This document shows, piece after piece, positions 42,453-51,937 of a stretch of 64,000 bases of DNA. Numbering within the stretch: position 1 is the first letter of the stretch; every line of letters starts with the position of its first letter. The notes below the pieces were generated by a model. The model saw only the letters and a program-made list of their open reading frames with translations. It ran no database searches and was not told where the DNA came from. The stretch spans positions 4,622,501 to 4,686,500 of the forward strand of contig NZ_AP017295.1 of NCBI RefSeq assembly GCF_001548375.1, written 5' to 3'. The position numbers and the translations under genes are program-made. The DNA is from Nostoc sp. NIES-3756 (GTDB taxonomy: Bacteria; Cyanobacteriota; Cyanobacteriia; Cyanobacteriales; Nostocaceae).

Positions 42453-43390
42453 TTAAAAACAGCCTCAGCCAAACGATTAGCTAAGTTAATAATGTCTTGT
42501 TTCCGGGCGATATGCTTTACCCAGTGTTGAGGAATACATTCTATTCCGTAGTAAATCCCGGCTAACCCACCTGTTACCGCCGCCGTTGTATCTGTGTGTC
42601 CTCCTAAGTTGACGGCTTTCAGTACAGCCTCAGAGTAGGAAGAAGTATTTAATAAGCACCATAACGACGCTTCTAGGGTGTCAATTACATATCCACCAGA
42701 ATTTATATCTGCTTCGGGTAACTGGGCAATTTCTCTACTGAAGACTCGATAAAAATGCGGCTGTTCTCGAAGGTATTCTTCAGCCGAGTAAATTTTTTGA
42801 ATATTTTCTAACCCTTGTACATAAGCTGTTGGCAGATCAGCACCTTTGAGAATCTCAACGGCAATACTAATGTAAATACCGCAGGCCATTTTGGCACGGC
42901 GATGAGCGTGAGTGATGGCTGACACTTCATAGACACGCCAAATTAACTCCTCAAAGGTTAAATTTTTATAACAAAAAGCCATCGGCAAAATTCTCATGAG
43001 AGAACCATTGCCATTACTCATTTCACTAACTCCCCCAGCGTGTAACGGGGAAATTCCTTGCTTGAGACGCATAATTACGGCATGAGTGCTTTCACCGAGA
43101 CCGAATATTTCTCCACGGGGTGTCCAGTAAGCGTGCTTGTACCAACGCCGAAAAGAATGTGCGATCGCATCTAATGAATAGCCTCTACATAGACTTTCTG
43201 CTAAGCAAAACGTCAAGGAACTGTCATCAGACCAAGTTCCTGGCGGTTGATTCCACCTGCCATAGCCTAGCATCTTGGTCACTGGAGATTTAGCTAGTTC
43301 GGCGCGGCTAGTAAACTCTACTGGCACACCCAACGCATCACCTACACATAAACCCATCAGACCAGATAAAGTTTTTGGAGCGGTTAGCAT
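42449..43390 (-). CDS. ADP-ribosylglycohydrolase (DraG-like)
   Basis: A 313-residue all-helical hydrolase. The binuclear metal sites are visible: GTWSDDSSLTFCLAESL near residue 52 and LGGHTDTTAAVTGGLAG near residue 265. GLMGLCVGDALGVPVEF at the N-terminus is the family opening. Such enzymes remove ADP-ribose from proteins (DraG acts on nitrogenase reductase in Rhodospirillum) or from small ADP-ribosyl compounds. The usual Asp after GGDTD is replaced by GGHTD, a His found in several subfamilies, so the substrate may differ. No DraT gene is adjacent. The stop codon is encoded in a heptamer repeat. Confidence 0.85.
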   Translation of the reverse strand: MLTAPKTLSGLMGLCVGDALGVPVEFTSRAELAKSPVTKMLGYGRWNQPPGTWSDDSSLTFCLAESLCRGYSLDAIAHSFRRWYKHAYWTPRGEIFGLGESTHAVIMRLKQGISPLHAGGVSEMSNGNGSLMRILPMAFCYKNLTFEELIWRVYEVSAITHAHRRAKMACGIYISIAVEILKGADLPTAYVQGLENIQKIYSAEEYLREQPHFYRVFSREIAQLPEADINSGGYVIDTLEASLWCLLNTSSYSEAVLKAVNLGGHTDTTAAVTGGLAGIYYGIECIPQHWVKHIARKQDIINLANRLAEAVFN

Positions 43391-43475
43391 TATCTAACCT
43401 CGATGTAGACTATCAAAAATTCACTTTATATATTTTTCTGAAATCTTGTTGCCATAGTTGTTACATCTCTTTGTC

Positions 43476-43512
43476 AATTAGTCATTAGTCAACAATCAAC
43501 AGTCAATAGTTA
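43476..43512. repeat. STRR heptamers upstream of the OMP-like gene
   Basis: AATTAGTCATTAGTCAACAA and CAACAGTCAATAGT units, the TTAGTCA and CAACAGT types side by side. Confidence 0.75.
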
Positions 43513-43625
43513 TTAATTCTGCTTTCTACCTTCTGTCTAGCAAATCCCTGAATATTTATGGAACATTCCCGTATATTTTTCGACTAGGAAAATAATAGTA
43601 AAGATACAAAAAGTTTTTCAAGTTT

Positions 43626-44156
43626 ATGAAGAATATACTCAAGTCTTTGGTGACAATTTCTGCATTGTCTTCAATAGTCATTGCACCTATTTTAGTTAAT
43701 GCTGGTCAAGCATTTGCGGAAACTAAAAAAGGTACTGATGCAAGTTATGTTGGTGCTGGTGTAGCTGTCGGTGTAACTAATGGTGGCAATGATTCTGGTA
43801 ACTTTGGTGGTAATCTTACAGGCCGTCTCAAATTAGGAAATACACCATTTTCTGCACGCAGTAATGTTATTTGGAATGATCAGACGAGTGCTATCATCCC
43901 AGAAGTTTCTGTAGATTTGCCAATTGCTAATCGCACTAATGCGTTTGTTACTGGTGGTTATTCCTTTGTAGAAAAAAATGGTGCTAATACTCCCATTGGT
44001 AACAGAGATGCTGTAGTCGTAGGTGCAGGAGTTGAATCAGAAGTTGCTCAAAACTTCTTGATTTACACTAACGCCAAAGTAGGACTCCGTTCTTACCAAG
44101 ATGATGGTGCTTCTGCTGTCAGCATCAATGGCGGTATTGGTTATCGGTTTAAGTAA
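43626..44156 (+). CDS. Small outer-membrane beta-barrel-like protein
   Basis: A 176-residue protein with a good Sec signal (MKNILKSLVTISALSSIVIA, cleavage after GQAFA). The mature part is Gly/Asn-rich with alternating hydrophobic and polar residues (YVGAGVAVGVTNGG; NLTGRLKLGNTPFSARSNVI; AFVTGGYSF) and ends GGIGYRFK, an aromatic C-terminal strand typical of barrel insertion. About eight strands can be drawn. Similar small barrels occur across cyanobacteria, function unknown. Monocistronic; purine-rich 9-mer repeats follow it. Confidence 0.75.
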   Translation: MKNILKSLVTISALSSIVIAPILVNAGQAFAETKKGTDASYVGAGVAVGVTNGGNDSGNFGGNLTGRLKLGNTPFSARSNVIWNDQTSAIIPEVSVDLPIANRTNAFVTGGYSFVEKNGANTPIGNRDAVVVGAGVESEVAQNFLIYTNAKVGLRSYQDDGASAVSINGGIGYRFK

Positions 44157-44159
44157 GGG

Positions 44160-44216
44160 TGTAGGGGAGATGAGGAAGATGAGGAAGATGAGGAAGATGA
44201 GGGAGATGAGGGAGAT
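44160..44216. repeat. GATGAGGAA 9-mer tandem repeat
   Basis: About five copies of GAGGAAGAT / GAGGGAGAT directly after the barrel gene. Same class as the repeat at 42308. Confidence 0.8.
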
Positions 44217-44333
44217 TTTATAACTCAGCACTCAGCACTCATTACTCACAAATACAAAAAGCTGGTTTAATTAAGTGTAGAATCACTGACTAAGCTGGCT
44301 TTTTGCCGTGTTAAAATTGAGGTATTCTTCATA

Positions 44334-44403
44334 TTTCCGACCGGATTACCGGGAAAGTGTCAGCTAAAAAACTTTGCTGATTTGCTAGTTCGGCGCTAGC
44401 CGA
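44334..44403 (+). promoter_or_regulatory. Two hairpins in the sulfite reductase leader
   Basis: TTTCC...CCGG ATTA CCGG...GGAAA (44334-44356) and TCGGC-GCTA-GCCGA (44390-44403) lie 30-100 bp before the sir start. They could be regulatory RNA structures or a protein site. They match no riboswitch I know. Confidence 0.35.
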
Positions 44404-44432
44404 TGCCTTATTGAGAATCCTATACAACTCTG

Positions 44433-46385
44433 ATGGTTAAATCTGCTCCTCCTCCTACCACTAGTCGTAAGCCTTCCAAAGTCGAAGGACTTAAAGAAAA
44501 CAGTAATTTTTTACGTGAACCTGTAGCAACGCAAATCCTTGAGGATACGACTCATTTTACAGAAGATGCGGTACAAATCCTTAAGTTTCACGGTTCTTAT
44601 CAACAGGATAACCGGGACAACCGCGTCAAAGGTCAGGAGAAAGATTACCAGTTTATGCTGCGGACAAAAAATCCAGGTGGACTTGTCCCGCCGCAGCTTT
44701 ACTTAGCTTTAGACAAGCTAGCTGATGAATATGGCAACAATACCCTGCGGGCTACTACTCGTCAAGGGTTCCAACTGCACGGGATTTTAAAGAAAAATCT
44801 TAAAGCAGCGATCGCTACAATTATTAAAAACTTAGGTTCTACTTTGGGTGCTTGCGGCGATATCAACCGCAACGTTATGGCTCCCCCTGTTCCCTTCAAG
44901 AATCGTGCTGAATATCAGTACGCTTGGGAATATGCCCAAAATATCGCTGACTTACTCTCGCCCCTCACTGGCGCTTATTACGAAATCTGGCTTGATGGAG
45001 AAAAAGCCATCAGCGCCCAAGAAAGTCCAGAGGTGAAAGCCGCCAGAGAACGTAATGGTAATGGGACAATCATCCACGATACAGAAGAACCTCTGTATGG
45101 TACTTACTACATGCCGCGTAAGTTTAAGGTAAGTGTAACTGTACCAGGAGATAATTCGATTGATTTATATTCCCAAGACTTAACTTTAGTCGTCATCACC
45201 GATGCTCAGGGGAACCTAGAAGGATTTAATATCTTTGCTGGTGGTGGTTTAGGACGGACACACAACAAAGAAGAAACTTTCGCTCGACTGGCAGATCCCA
45301 TTGGTTATGTAGCCAAGGAAGATGTGTATGATGCAGTCAAAGCCATTGTCGCTACTCAAAGAGATTATGGCGATCGCACTGACCGCCGTCACGCTCGGTT
45401 AAAATACCTAATCAACGATTGGGGTGTTGACAAGTTCCGCGCCAAAGTTGAAGAATATTTTGGCAACCCCCTAGAACCTTTCAAGCCATTACCAGAGTTT
45501 AAATATCACGATTTCCTGGGTTGGCATGAACAAGGCGATGGTAAGTTGTTCTTGGGTATTTCCATTGACAACGGCCGGGTAAAAGATGAAGGTTCGTTCC
45601 AACTGAAAACAGCCTTACGGGAAATTGTCGAGCAATTTAACCTACCCATCCGCCTAACACCCCACCAAAACCTGATTTTCTACGAAATTGACCCAGAGAA
45701 CAAACAAACTATTCAAAACATTCTCGATAGTCGTGGTATAGTCTCTGACCCTACTACTATCGACCCTCTAGTGCGCTATGCAATGGCTTGTCCAGCTTTA
45801 CCTACCTGTGGTCTAGCCATCACCGAGTCAGAAAGAGCCATCCCTGGAATTTTAGAAAGAATCCACGCTCTTTTAGATAAAGTGGGTTTACAAGATGAAC
45901 ATTTTGTGGTAAGGATGACAGGCTGTCCTAACGGTTGCGCCCGTCCTTACATGGCAGAACTAGGTTTTGTTGGTAGCGCTCCAGAAAGTTATCAAGTATG
46001 GCTGGGTGGTTCACCTAATCAGACACGCTTGGCACAACCTTATGTAGAGCGGTTACACCACAACGATATCGAAAGCTTACTAGAGCCGATTTTGGTCTAT
46101 TTTAAGAAATCGCGGCAAACTGGGGAAAGCTTTGGTGATTTTTGCGATCGCGTCAGTTTTGATGCCATCCGCGAATTTGCCGCCCAGTACCAACCAGAGA
46201 CAACACCAGTCACCATCGAACCAGAAGCGCCCCAGGCTGCTAATAAACCCCGAAAAGCACGGTATCGGGTGAGCCTACATGATGATTTGTATGCCAAGCT
46301 TAAGTCATCAGCTACAAGTCAAGGTAGGTCGATGACTGATTTAGTAAGAGATGCTTTAGAGGCTTACTTCCAAAATCAGCCGTAA
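44433..46385 (+). CDS. sir: Ferredoxin-dependent sulfite reductase with C-terminal RHH-like domain
   Basis: Reduces sulfite to sulfide with six electrons from ferredoxin (assimilatory sulfur pathway). The 650-residue protein shows the twin-half siroheme fold: [13 protein letters not shown] and [10 protein letters not shown] in half one, and [16 protein letters not shown] (about 449) and [19 protein letters not shown] (about 494) carrying the four Cys of the 4Fe-4S/siroheme site. After about residue 585 an acidic, Pro-rich linker leads to [20 protein letters not shown], then [16 protein letters not shown], a ribbon-helix-helix pattern normally seen in DNA-binding proteins. Pea chloroplast sulfite reductase binds and compacts nucleoid DNA (known), so this tail may act in the same way. 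All cofactor residues are intact. Confidence 0.95.
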   Translation: MVKSAPPPTTSRKPSKVEGLKENSNFLREPVATQILEDTTHFTEDAVQILKFHGSYQQDNRDNRVKGQEKDYQFMLRTKNPGGLVPPQLYLALDKLADEYGNNTLRATTRQGFQLHGILKKNLKAAIATIIKNLGSTLGACGDINRNVMAPPVPFKNRAEYQYAWEYAQNIADLLSPLTGAYYEIWLDGEKAISAQESPEVKAARERNGNGTIIHDTEEPLYGTYYMPRKFKVSVTVPGDNSIDLYSQDLTLVVITDAQGNLEGFNIFAGGGLGRTHNKEETFARLADPIGYVAKEDVYDAVKAIVATQRDYGDRTDRRHARLKYLINDWGVDKFRAKVEEYFGNPLEPFKPLPEFKYHDFLGWHEQGDGKLFLGISIDNGRVKDEGSFQLKTALREIVEQFNLPIRLTPHQNLIFYEIDPENKQTIQNILDSRGIVSDPTTIDPLVRYAMACPALPTCGLAITESERAIPGILERIHALLDKVGLQDEHFVVRMTGCPNGCARPYMAELGFVGSAPESYQVWLGGSPNQTRLAQPYVERLHHNDIESLLEPILVYFKKSRQTGESFGDFCDRVSFDAIREFAAQYQPETTPVTIEPEAPQAANKPRKARYRVSLHDDLYAKLKSSATSQGRSMTDLVRDALEAYFQNQP

Positions 46386-46400
46386 CTTTTGAAACTCACT

Positions 46401-46428
46401 CCTGGTATAGTCATTTGGTTATACCAGG
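46401..46428. terminator. Stem-loop after sir, possible terminator
   Basis: CCTGGTATA, 10-nt loop, TATACCAGG: a perfect 9-bp stem 15 bp after the sir stop, without a clear U-tract. It may terminate or stabilise the mRNA end. Confidence 0.45.
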
Positions 46429-46532
46429 AAATGATTGAGGATAAGCAGCGCTTACAAGGAAATGCCTAAACCCTGTCTGATTTAAGCTATCAACAACCTC
46501 TTATAGAAGGTTTCCATAGCCTAGAAAAATTG

Positions 46533-47240
46533 ATGTCTCAACTGCAACGAATTACGATCGCACCCTCCCAACTCCAGCAAGAGCTAATTGTACTGACATC
46601 CCAGCAAGAACATTATTTAAAACGGGTGTTACGCTTGCGTGATGGCGATCGCTTTATCGTCATGGATGGATTGGGTAAATGGTGGTTAGCCCAAATCACA
46701 GGGGAACAAGCCCAAGTCTTAGAAGAATTAACTGTAAAAACAGAATTACCTGTAACAATCACACTGCTAGTTGCTTTACCTAAAGGCAGTGGATTTGATG
46801 AAGTTGTCCGCAGTTGTACGGAGTTGGGAGTAAGTTGTATTGCTCCAGTTTTGAGCGATCGCACTTTACTAAATCCTAGTCCCCAAAAGCTGGAACGTTG
46901 GCGACGTATAGCCGCAGAAGCCGCAGAACAATCAGAGCGTGCGTTTGTACCAACAATTTTAGAACCAATAGCTTTTAATGAAGTAGTAACTAATACTACA
47001 GCCACTCATCGTTATATCTGTGAAGCGCGTGGTGAGTATCCCCATCTAAAAAACGTACTGACACAAATCTCTGGAGAAATTGTAATTGCGATCGGCCCGG
47101 AAGGGGGATGGACGGACAAAGAACTAGAACAAGCCGCAGCCTTTAGCTTTCAACCAGTATCTTTAGGACAGCGAATCTTGCGTGCAGTTACAGCGCCTTT
47201 GGTAGCATTATCCTTAATCACCGCCGCTTGTGAGGCATAA
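46533..47240 (+). CDS. rsmE: 16S rRNA (uracil-1498-N3)-methyltransferase
   Basis: A 235-residue SPOUT-class methyltransferase (ATG at 46533; a TTG precedes it). The N-terminal PUA-like part has QEHYLKRVLRLRDGDRFIVM. The knot region is IVIAIGPEGGWTDKELEQAA, then VSLGQRILRAVTAPLVALSL, where SAM is bound. In most relatives the second motif has RTETA or RAETA; here Val replaces the Glu, an uncommon change that could be checked. It methylates 16S rRNA in the decoding centre (family knowledge). Single gene. Confidence 0.9.
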   Translation: MSQLQRITIAPSQLQQELIVLTSQQEHYLKRVLRLRDGDRFIVMDGLGKWWLAQITGEQAQVLEELTVKTELPVTITLLVALPKGSGFDEVVRSCTELGVSCIAPVLSDRTLLNPSPQKLERWRRIAAEAAEQSERAFVPTILEPIAFNEVVTNTTATHRYICEARGEYPHLKNVLTQISGEIVIAIGPEGGWTDKELEQAAAFSFQPVSLGQRILRAVTAPLVALSLITAACEA

Positions 47241-47443
47241 TATCAAGTTCGCTTACGCACTTATCATATTTTGTAGGTTGGTAATGGGTAATAGGTAGTG
47301 GGTAATCGCAGAAAACGATTATTTACTACTCAATACATTAATTAATTACTAAAAAGATATAATATTTGACACTAATTGGCACATTTTCGGCTTATGGTAT
47401 AAATTAAGCATTTTTTGGGAACCATATCACTAGCGTGCATTGA

Positions 47444-48526
47444 ATGGCTCCCATGATTGAACAAGTTGCGATCGCCTTTGAACGTAAAGACTATCCTACA
47501 GCCGCTAAACTACTTAAACCTCTGCTAAAAGAATCGCCAGATAATCCTTGGGTGCAATTTTATCAAGGTAGATTGTATGAAGTAGCCAACAAGCGCAAAG
47601 AAGCAGAAAAAATCTATCGGCAATTGTTAAAGAGTACAGCCAATAGCAAGATAGTATTACAAGCACGCCAAGGTTTGCAGCGCATACGCGAAATTGAGCA
47701 AGAAGAAAAACAAAGAGCGATCGCTCAAGCAACAGCCGAACCCTGCAATACTGAACAAGGGGTTCTCATACTAGAGCCTTTTAGCAATGAACTCAAAGCC
47801 ACAGCCGCAGCCAAATTTGCCGAAATTATGCAGCTAGATGTCTACAATGCTAGGTTAGTTCTTCCTAGTCGTAGCTGGAAATTATACCGCACTGGGCGCG
47901 TGGGAGAACTTGAATTTTACGGCATACAACTACAACAAGCTGGTATTCCTTGCTTTTGGACAGCTATCAGCGCTATTGACCAAATACAAGTATTTCAGGT
48001 CAATTATTTTTTAGAGTCTCAACCACAAGCCACTGTTATTTGTTCTAATCATACAAACCAAGTTGGTTCTCTCAGATTTGATTGGTCAGAAGTGTCTGCG
48101 CGAGTGATGGGACTGTTACCTATTTTTGAGGAAGTGGTAGACGTTGGTGCTTGGCTAAAAACAAAACGTAAAACCCAAACTCAAGACTATGTGCAGTTTT
48201 GTGATTTACATTTACCTGGCAGACGTTGTATTGTGAGACTTTATGATCAAGGTTATGAATTTCAGCAAGGTGTAGAAATTGCGCCTGCATCCAGCCAAAA
48301 TACCATCAGAATTAACTGGAATAACTTACTAAGCTGGATTAACTTACACTTACCACAAGCAAAAGTTTGGTCAGATTTTACACCCTTTGCCGAGACAGTA
48401 CTAGAACAAAAAGAAATGCTGGGACACATTCAGTCTCACATTAACCTACATCGTAAGGAAAAGAGTGACTGGGACTCAGCATTTCATTTGTATAGTGGAT
48501 TGATATTTACGAGGCTAGGGCGATGA
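47444..48526 (+). CDS. TPR-containing conserved cyanobacterial protein
   Basis: A 360-residue protein. The first 80 residues form about two TPR-like helical hairpins (DYPTAAKLLKPLLKESPDNP; FYQGRLYEVANKRKEAEKIY). The rest is a mixed fold (NARLVLPSRSWKLYRTGRVG; PCFWTAISAIDQIQVFQVNY; QFCDLHLPGRRCIVRLYDQG) with no catalytic motif I recognise. No membrane segment or signal. Similar proteins exist across cyanobacteria as far as I recall. Function unknown. Purine-rich repeats follow the gene. Confidence 0.7.
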   Translation: MAPMIEQVAIAFERKDYPTAAKLLKPLLKESPDNPWVQFYQGRLYEVANKRKEAEKIYRQLLKSTANSKIVLQARQGLQRIREIEQEEKQRAIAQATAEPCNTEQGVLILEPFSNELKATAAAKFAEIMQLDVYNARLVLPSRSWKLYRTGRVGELEFYGIQLQQAGIPCFWTAISAIDQIQVFQVNYFLESQPQATVICSNHTNQVGSLRFDWSEVSARVMGLLPIFEEVVDVGAWLKTKRKTQTQDYVQFCDLHLPGRRCIVRLYDQGYEFQQGVEIAPASSQNTIRINWNNLLSWINLHLPQAKVWSDFTPFAETVLEQKEMLGHIQSHINLHRKEKSDWDSAFHLYSGLIFTRLGR

Positions 48527-48652
48527 GCAAGTAAGGCACAGGGGAGACAAGGGAGACAAGGAAGCAGAGGGAGATGTTGATTATTCCTACCTCCTGCCTT
48601 CTCTGACTCCTACCTTTTGACTATGGACTATGGACTAATAACTCATCACTGT

Positions 48653-49135
48653 CTAGCCAGGAGTTTTTACTTGACTGGCCATATCTAAGAAAGAAGTCAT
48701 ATTTGCACCTGGACGACGACGGCCATTAGAACCGGAGGCTGAAGGCGCTAAGTATTTAGGAGCAAAGGTAGTTTCTGTTGGTGTGGTTGTTTTTGCCACT
48801 GGCGCTTTTTCTGGTTCAGCTGGCTTAGGAGCAGCTTTACCGTTTTTTCCATTTTTAGATGCTTCTACCTTAGCTGGTTTAGATGCTTCTACCTTAGCTG
48901 GGGTAGGTACAGGGCTTTTTTCTGTAGCTGGTGGTACTTCTGCTTTAACGGCTGCTTTTGTACCATTGGATGCTGCGGGTGCTGCGGGTGCAGCTTTTGG
49001 AGATGGGGCTGGTGCTTTTTCTTCAGTGGTGTCTTCTTTTAGCTCTAAGTAGTAACCACCGCTTTTCTTACCACCGATTAATCCGGTAAGGAAACTGAGA
49101 ATCCCAGCGAATAAGTTTTTGATAAAACCGAACAT
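48653..49135 (-). CDS. Ala/Pro/Lys-rich low-complexity protein with amphipathic N-terminus
   Basis: A 160-residue protein. Residues 1-21 (MFGFIKNLFAGILSFLTGLI) are hydrophobic or amphipathic and probably attach it to a membrane. The middle is disordered and rich in Ala, Pro and Lys, with repeats of PAKVEASK. The C-terminus carries a conserved-looking short motif (GRRRPGANMTSFLDMASQVK), likely a binding site. Such proteins are typical of cyanobacteria and may be linkers between membrane and a partner. No named function. Confidence 0.65.
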   Translation of the reverse strand: MFGFIKNLFAGILSFLTGLIGGKKSGGYYLELKEDTTEEKAPAPSPKAAPAAPAASNGTKAAVKAEVPPATEKSPVPTPAKVEASKPAKVEASKNGKNGKAAPKPAEPEKAPVAKTTTPTETTFAPKYLAPSASGSNGRRRPGANMTSFLDMASQVKTPG

Positions 49136-49530
49136 GAGAATGGCTCCCGAAGTTATATATCTGTAAATAGACCGTAATGTTAAAAATTACGTCGTAATAC
49201 TACATTTTTTGACTATCAGCTATTGAGTGACGAACCTTTTAGGTTTGTGCTTGGTCAAGCTTAAGAATACAAGCTGAGGTTTTCAGCCTTGGTTGGCAAA
49301 TACTTACAAGCTGTAGATATCGAGAATTAATTATTCAATTTTACCGCTACACAGAGCAAGATTCTGAAAGGTTGCTTAATAAAATTTAACATAAATTTAT
49401 TTGATAGGTATATATTGACACAAATAATGATTGTACCCTCAACCAGTGGTAAGAGTGTCATAATCTTTTTGCTGGCGACAATCAGACTCAGTTAAATTCT
49501 CTACAGAATCGAACGCAAGCAATTTTGTCA
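49136..49530. other. Gene-free divergent promoter region
   Basis: Between divergent genes; AT-rich, no coding frame. TTGACA at about 49415 (plus strand) may be a -35 box for the lipase gene; a clear -10 is lacking. Confidence 0.4.
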
Positions 49531-50199
49531 ATGAAAACTCAAAATCAGCAACGCAACCCCGTATTATTAGTGCATGGTATTACTGATACGGAAGCTGTCT
49601 TTAATCAAATGGCAGTTTACTTAAGGCAATTAGGTTGGACTGTACACACACTTAATTTAGTACCTAATAACGGTGAAGCCCCACTTAATGTATTGGCGCA
49701 ACAGGTTGTTGATTATGTGGATGCAGCTATTGATGCAGAACAACCCTTTGATTTAGTGGGTTTCAGCATGGGGGGAATTGTCAGTCGTTACTATGTGCAA
49801 AGATTAGGAGGTATTCATCGTGTACAACGCTTTGTAACGATTTCCTCACCTCATCATGGCACGGTGGTGGCTTATGCTTCTAAGTTACCTGGGTGTGTAC
49901 AGATGCGTCCGAACAGTCTATTTCTGCAAGAGTTGAATCGTGATGTCCAAATGTTAGAAAAGTTGAATTTTACTTCTATTTGGACACCTTATGATTTGAT
50001 GATTATTCCTACCAACAGTTCAAAAATGCCCGTAGGTAAAGAACTGATCATTCCAGTAGGGCTACATTCGTGGATGCTTACAGATTACAGAAGTTTATCA
50101 GCAGTAGCTGCAACTTTAGCAGAAACAATTAATGGCGATCGCCAATTTGAGTATATTCGTAACTCCCAAAAATTGCCTCTGGGTGGCGATAATACCTAA
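49531..50199 (+). CDS. Alpha/beta hydrolase, lipase-like
   Basis: About 222 residues from the ATG at 49531 (a TTG precedes it). PVLLVHGITDTEAVFNQM supplies the oxyanion-hole HG, the nucleophile elbow is LVGFSMGGIVSRYYV (GxSxG), and ISSPHHGTVVAY is the usual segment of triacylglycerol lipases. The catalytic Asp is likely in TPYDLMIIP and the His in GLHSWM. No signal peptide, so it is intracellular. Substrate unknown (esters or lipids). Its last 71 bp overlap the end of the convergent VOC gene. Confidence 0.8.
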   Translation: MKTQNQQRNPVLLVHGITDTEAVFNQMAVYLRQLGWTVHTLNLVPNNGEAPLNVLAQQVVDYVDAAIDAEQPFDLVGFSMGGIVSRYYVQRLGGIHRVQRFVTISSPHHGTVVAYASKLPGCVQMRPNSLFLQELNRDVQMLEKLNFTSIWTPYDLMIIPTNSSKMPVGKELIIPVGLHSWMLTDYRSLSAVAATLAETINGDRQFEYIRNSQKLPLGGDNT

Positions 50200-50560
50200 A
50201 CTCCATCAAATTATAAAATGGATCTTCCAAAAAGAAAGTCCGATGTTCTAGGGGAGAACCAACAAAGCGATCCTTGGGTGCATCACGGAAAAGTAGTTGT
50301 TTTTTTTCAGCCCTTTCCACCAAGTCTTCCCAGTCTTTTTCTTGAGTAAAGATTAGCCCGAAGTGTCGGGGATAAATAGTACGCTGGCGCGTTAATGGTT
50401 CTTTGGTAATATGAGCCACTAATTGATGCCCATAAAGATTAAGAATTATGGCTTGGGGATTTTCACGACCAGGGACACAGCCTAAGCCATCAATATAATA
50501 AGCTTTTGTTTGAGCAATATCGGTGACAGGGAAGGCGAGGTGAAATAAAGCTTGACTCAT
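50129..50560 (-). CDS. Glyoxalase/bleomycin-resistance-type (VOC) dioxygenase fold protein
   Basis: A 143-residue protein with two beta-alpha-beta-beta-beta modules. It starts FHLAFPVTDIAQTKAYYIDG, with His in the first strand as metal ligand, and has RHFGLIFTQEKDWEDL and FFLEDPFYNLMEFRYYRHPE, which supplies the Glu ligand. This pattern is typical of uncharacterised VOC proteins. Substrate unknown. It overlaps the convergent hydrolase gene tail-to-tail by 71 bp; both frames look real. Confidence 0.85.
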   Translation of the reverse strand: MSQALFHLAFPVTDIAQTKAYYIDGLGCVPGRENPQAIILNLYGHQLVAHITKEPLTRQRTIYPRHFGLIFTQEKDWEDLVERAEKKQLLFRDAPKDRFVGSPLEHRTFFLEDPFYNLMEFRYYRHPEAIFGSYEYTQIGDRH

Positions 50561-50667
50561 ATATTTGGGAGTGCTGAATAGGGATTTTGTTAATTAGATT
50601 ACTTTTTAAAATTTGATTAGTAGTTAGTTAAAGTACAGTTTTTTACGAGTTTAGCTTATATCTTAAT

Positions 50668-50726
50668 TTGGTCATTAGTCATTGGTCATTAGTCATTAGT
50701 CATTAGTCAACAGTTCATAGTCCACA
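50668..50726. repeat. STRR heptamer array in a gene-free gap
   Basis: TTTGGTCATTAGTCATTGGT and further TTAGTCA units, then CAACAGT and CCACAGT copies. The 378-bp gap (50561-50938) between two divergent genes holds this array and otherwise nothing recognisable. Confidence 0.8.
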
Positions 50727-50938
50727 GTTAATAATTATTCCCCTCTTGTCTTCTTTGTCTCCCCCACTCCCCTAATTAAAAATTAGTTTGCTGTTTTGCC
50801 TGTTAGCGGTTAGCTTTACCCGTAGAGGGAATATAAACTATGCGCTCTTGATATGGGGATCAAGGAAATTAACCACAGAAGTTCTAAAATTAGTTATTCT
50901 TTTCATATCTTGACAAAACTACTCGTGGTTCTTGGCTG

Positions 50939-51736
50939 ATGCTGTCATTTATTAGCTCTGCGAATCCTTGGTTGGTGGGAGTTGGACTAAATACTGTTCT
51001 ACTGAGTTTAGTCTGGTTCGCTCCGAAAAAGTTGCTGACCCCAGCAGGTGTGTTTCATGCTTGGTTATTGGGCATACTGATTTGGGGTACTTTAGGCTGG
51101 CAGGGATATTTAGTAGTTACGTTCTATTTTATTGTGGGTTCCGGTGTGACACGCATTGGAATGGCACAAAAAGAAGCTCTCGGTATCGCTGAAAAGCGTT
51201 CGGGCGCAAGAGGCCCGGAAAATGTGTGGGGTTCTGCTTTAACTGCGGCGCTTTGTGCTTTAGGTATAGGCCTTCTCAACGCTAAACTTTTCCCTCTTAG
51301 TTCTCAGTCTCTCGTTCCTAGTCTTGAGTCTTTATTGTTATTAGGTTACGTCGCCAGCTTTAGTACAAAACTTTCTGACACCTGTGCTAGTGAAGTAGGT
51401 AAAGCTTATGGTAAAAGCACTTTCTTGATTACTACCTTGCAACCAGTGCCTAGAGGTACGGAGGGGGCGGTGAGTTTAGAAGGAACTTTTGCGGGTGTAG
51501 TGGGTTCAGCTGTGATCGCTATTATAGGTTGGGGTGTCGGTTTAATTAGCCCATTAGGCATTGTTTGGTGCTTACTTGCTGCTTTGATTGCCACAAATTT
51601 AGAAAGTGTAATTGGTGCAACACTGCAATCAAAATACACTTGGTTAACTAATGAAATTGTTAATATTCTTAACACTTTAATTGGTGCGATCGCAGCCATA
51701 TTATTTGCTTTAATTTGGGCAAACTCTTTTAGTTAG
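50939..51736 (+). CDS. DUF92/TIGR00297 membrane protein, VTE6-like phytyl-phosphate kinase
   Basis: A 265-residue protein with about seven membrane helices. Conserved family segments are LTPAGVFHAWLLGILIWG, KRSGARGPENVWGSA, FSTKLSDTCASEVGKAYG, TTLQPVPRGTEGAVSLEGTF and a final TNEIVNILNTLIGA. The family includes plant VTE6 and its Synechocystis homologue, which phosphorylate phytyl phosphate to phytyl diphosphate for tocopherol and chlorophyll salvage (known for those). The assignment here is by family similarity. Located in a membrane. Confidence 0.85.
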   Translation: MLSFISSANPWLVGVGLNTVLLSLVWFAPKKLLTPAGVFHAWLLGILIWGTLGWQGYLVVTFYFIVGSGVTRIGMAQKEALGIAEKRSGARGPENVWGSALTAALCALGIGLLNAKLFPLSSQSLVPSLESLLLLGYVASFSTKLSDTCASEVGKAYGKSTFLITTLQPVPRGTEGAVSLEGTFAGVVGSAVIAIIGWGVGLISPLGIVWCLLAALIATNLESVIGATLQSKYTWLTNEIVNILNTLIGAIAAILFALIWANSFS

Positions 51737-51937
51737 AGGCACAGACAGATAACTATTGACTGTTGACTAGATTCTCTCTTAGTTTAATGGCTGGAGTAGA
51801 AATATATACCTATGGAAAGAAATAATACTCGAAAGAGTAAATCAATTGAATTTGAACTATTTTTATTTTTCAAGTTGCCATTAATTATTTATAGTTTATA
51901 AAATCTTATTTTTAGCCGTTTTTTACCAGGTGTTCTG

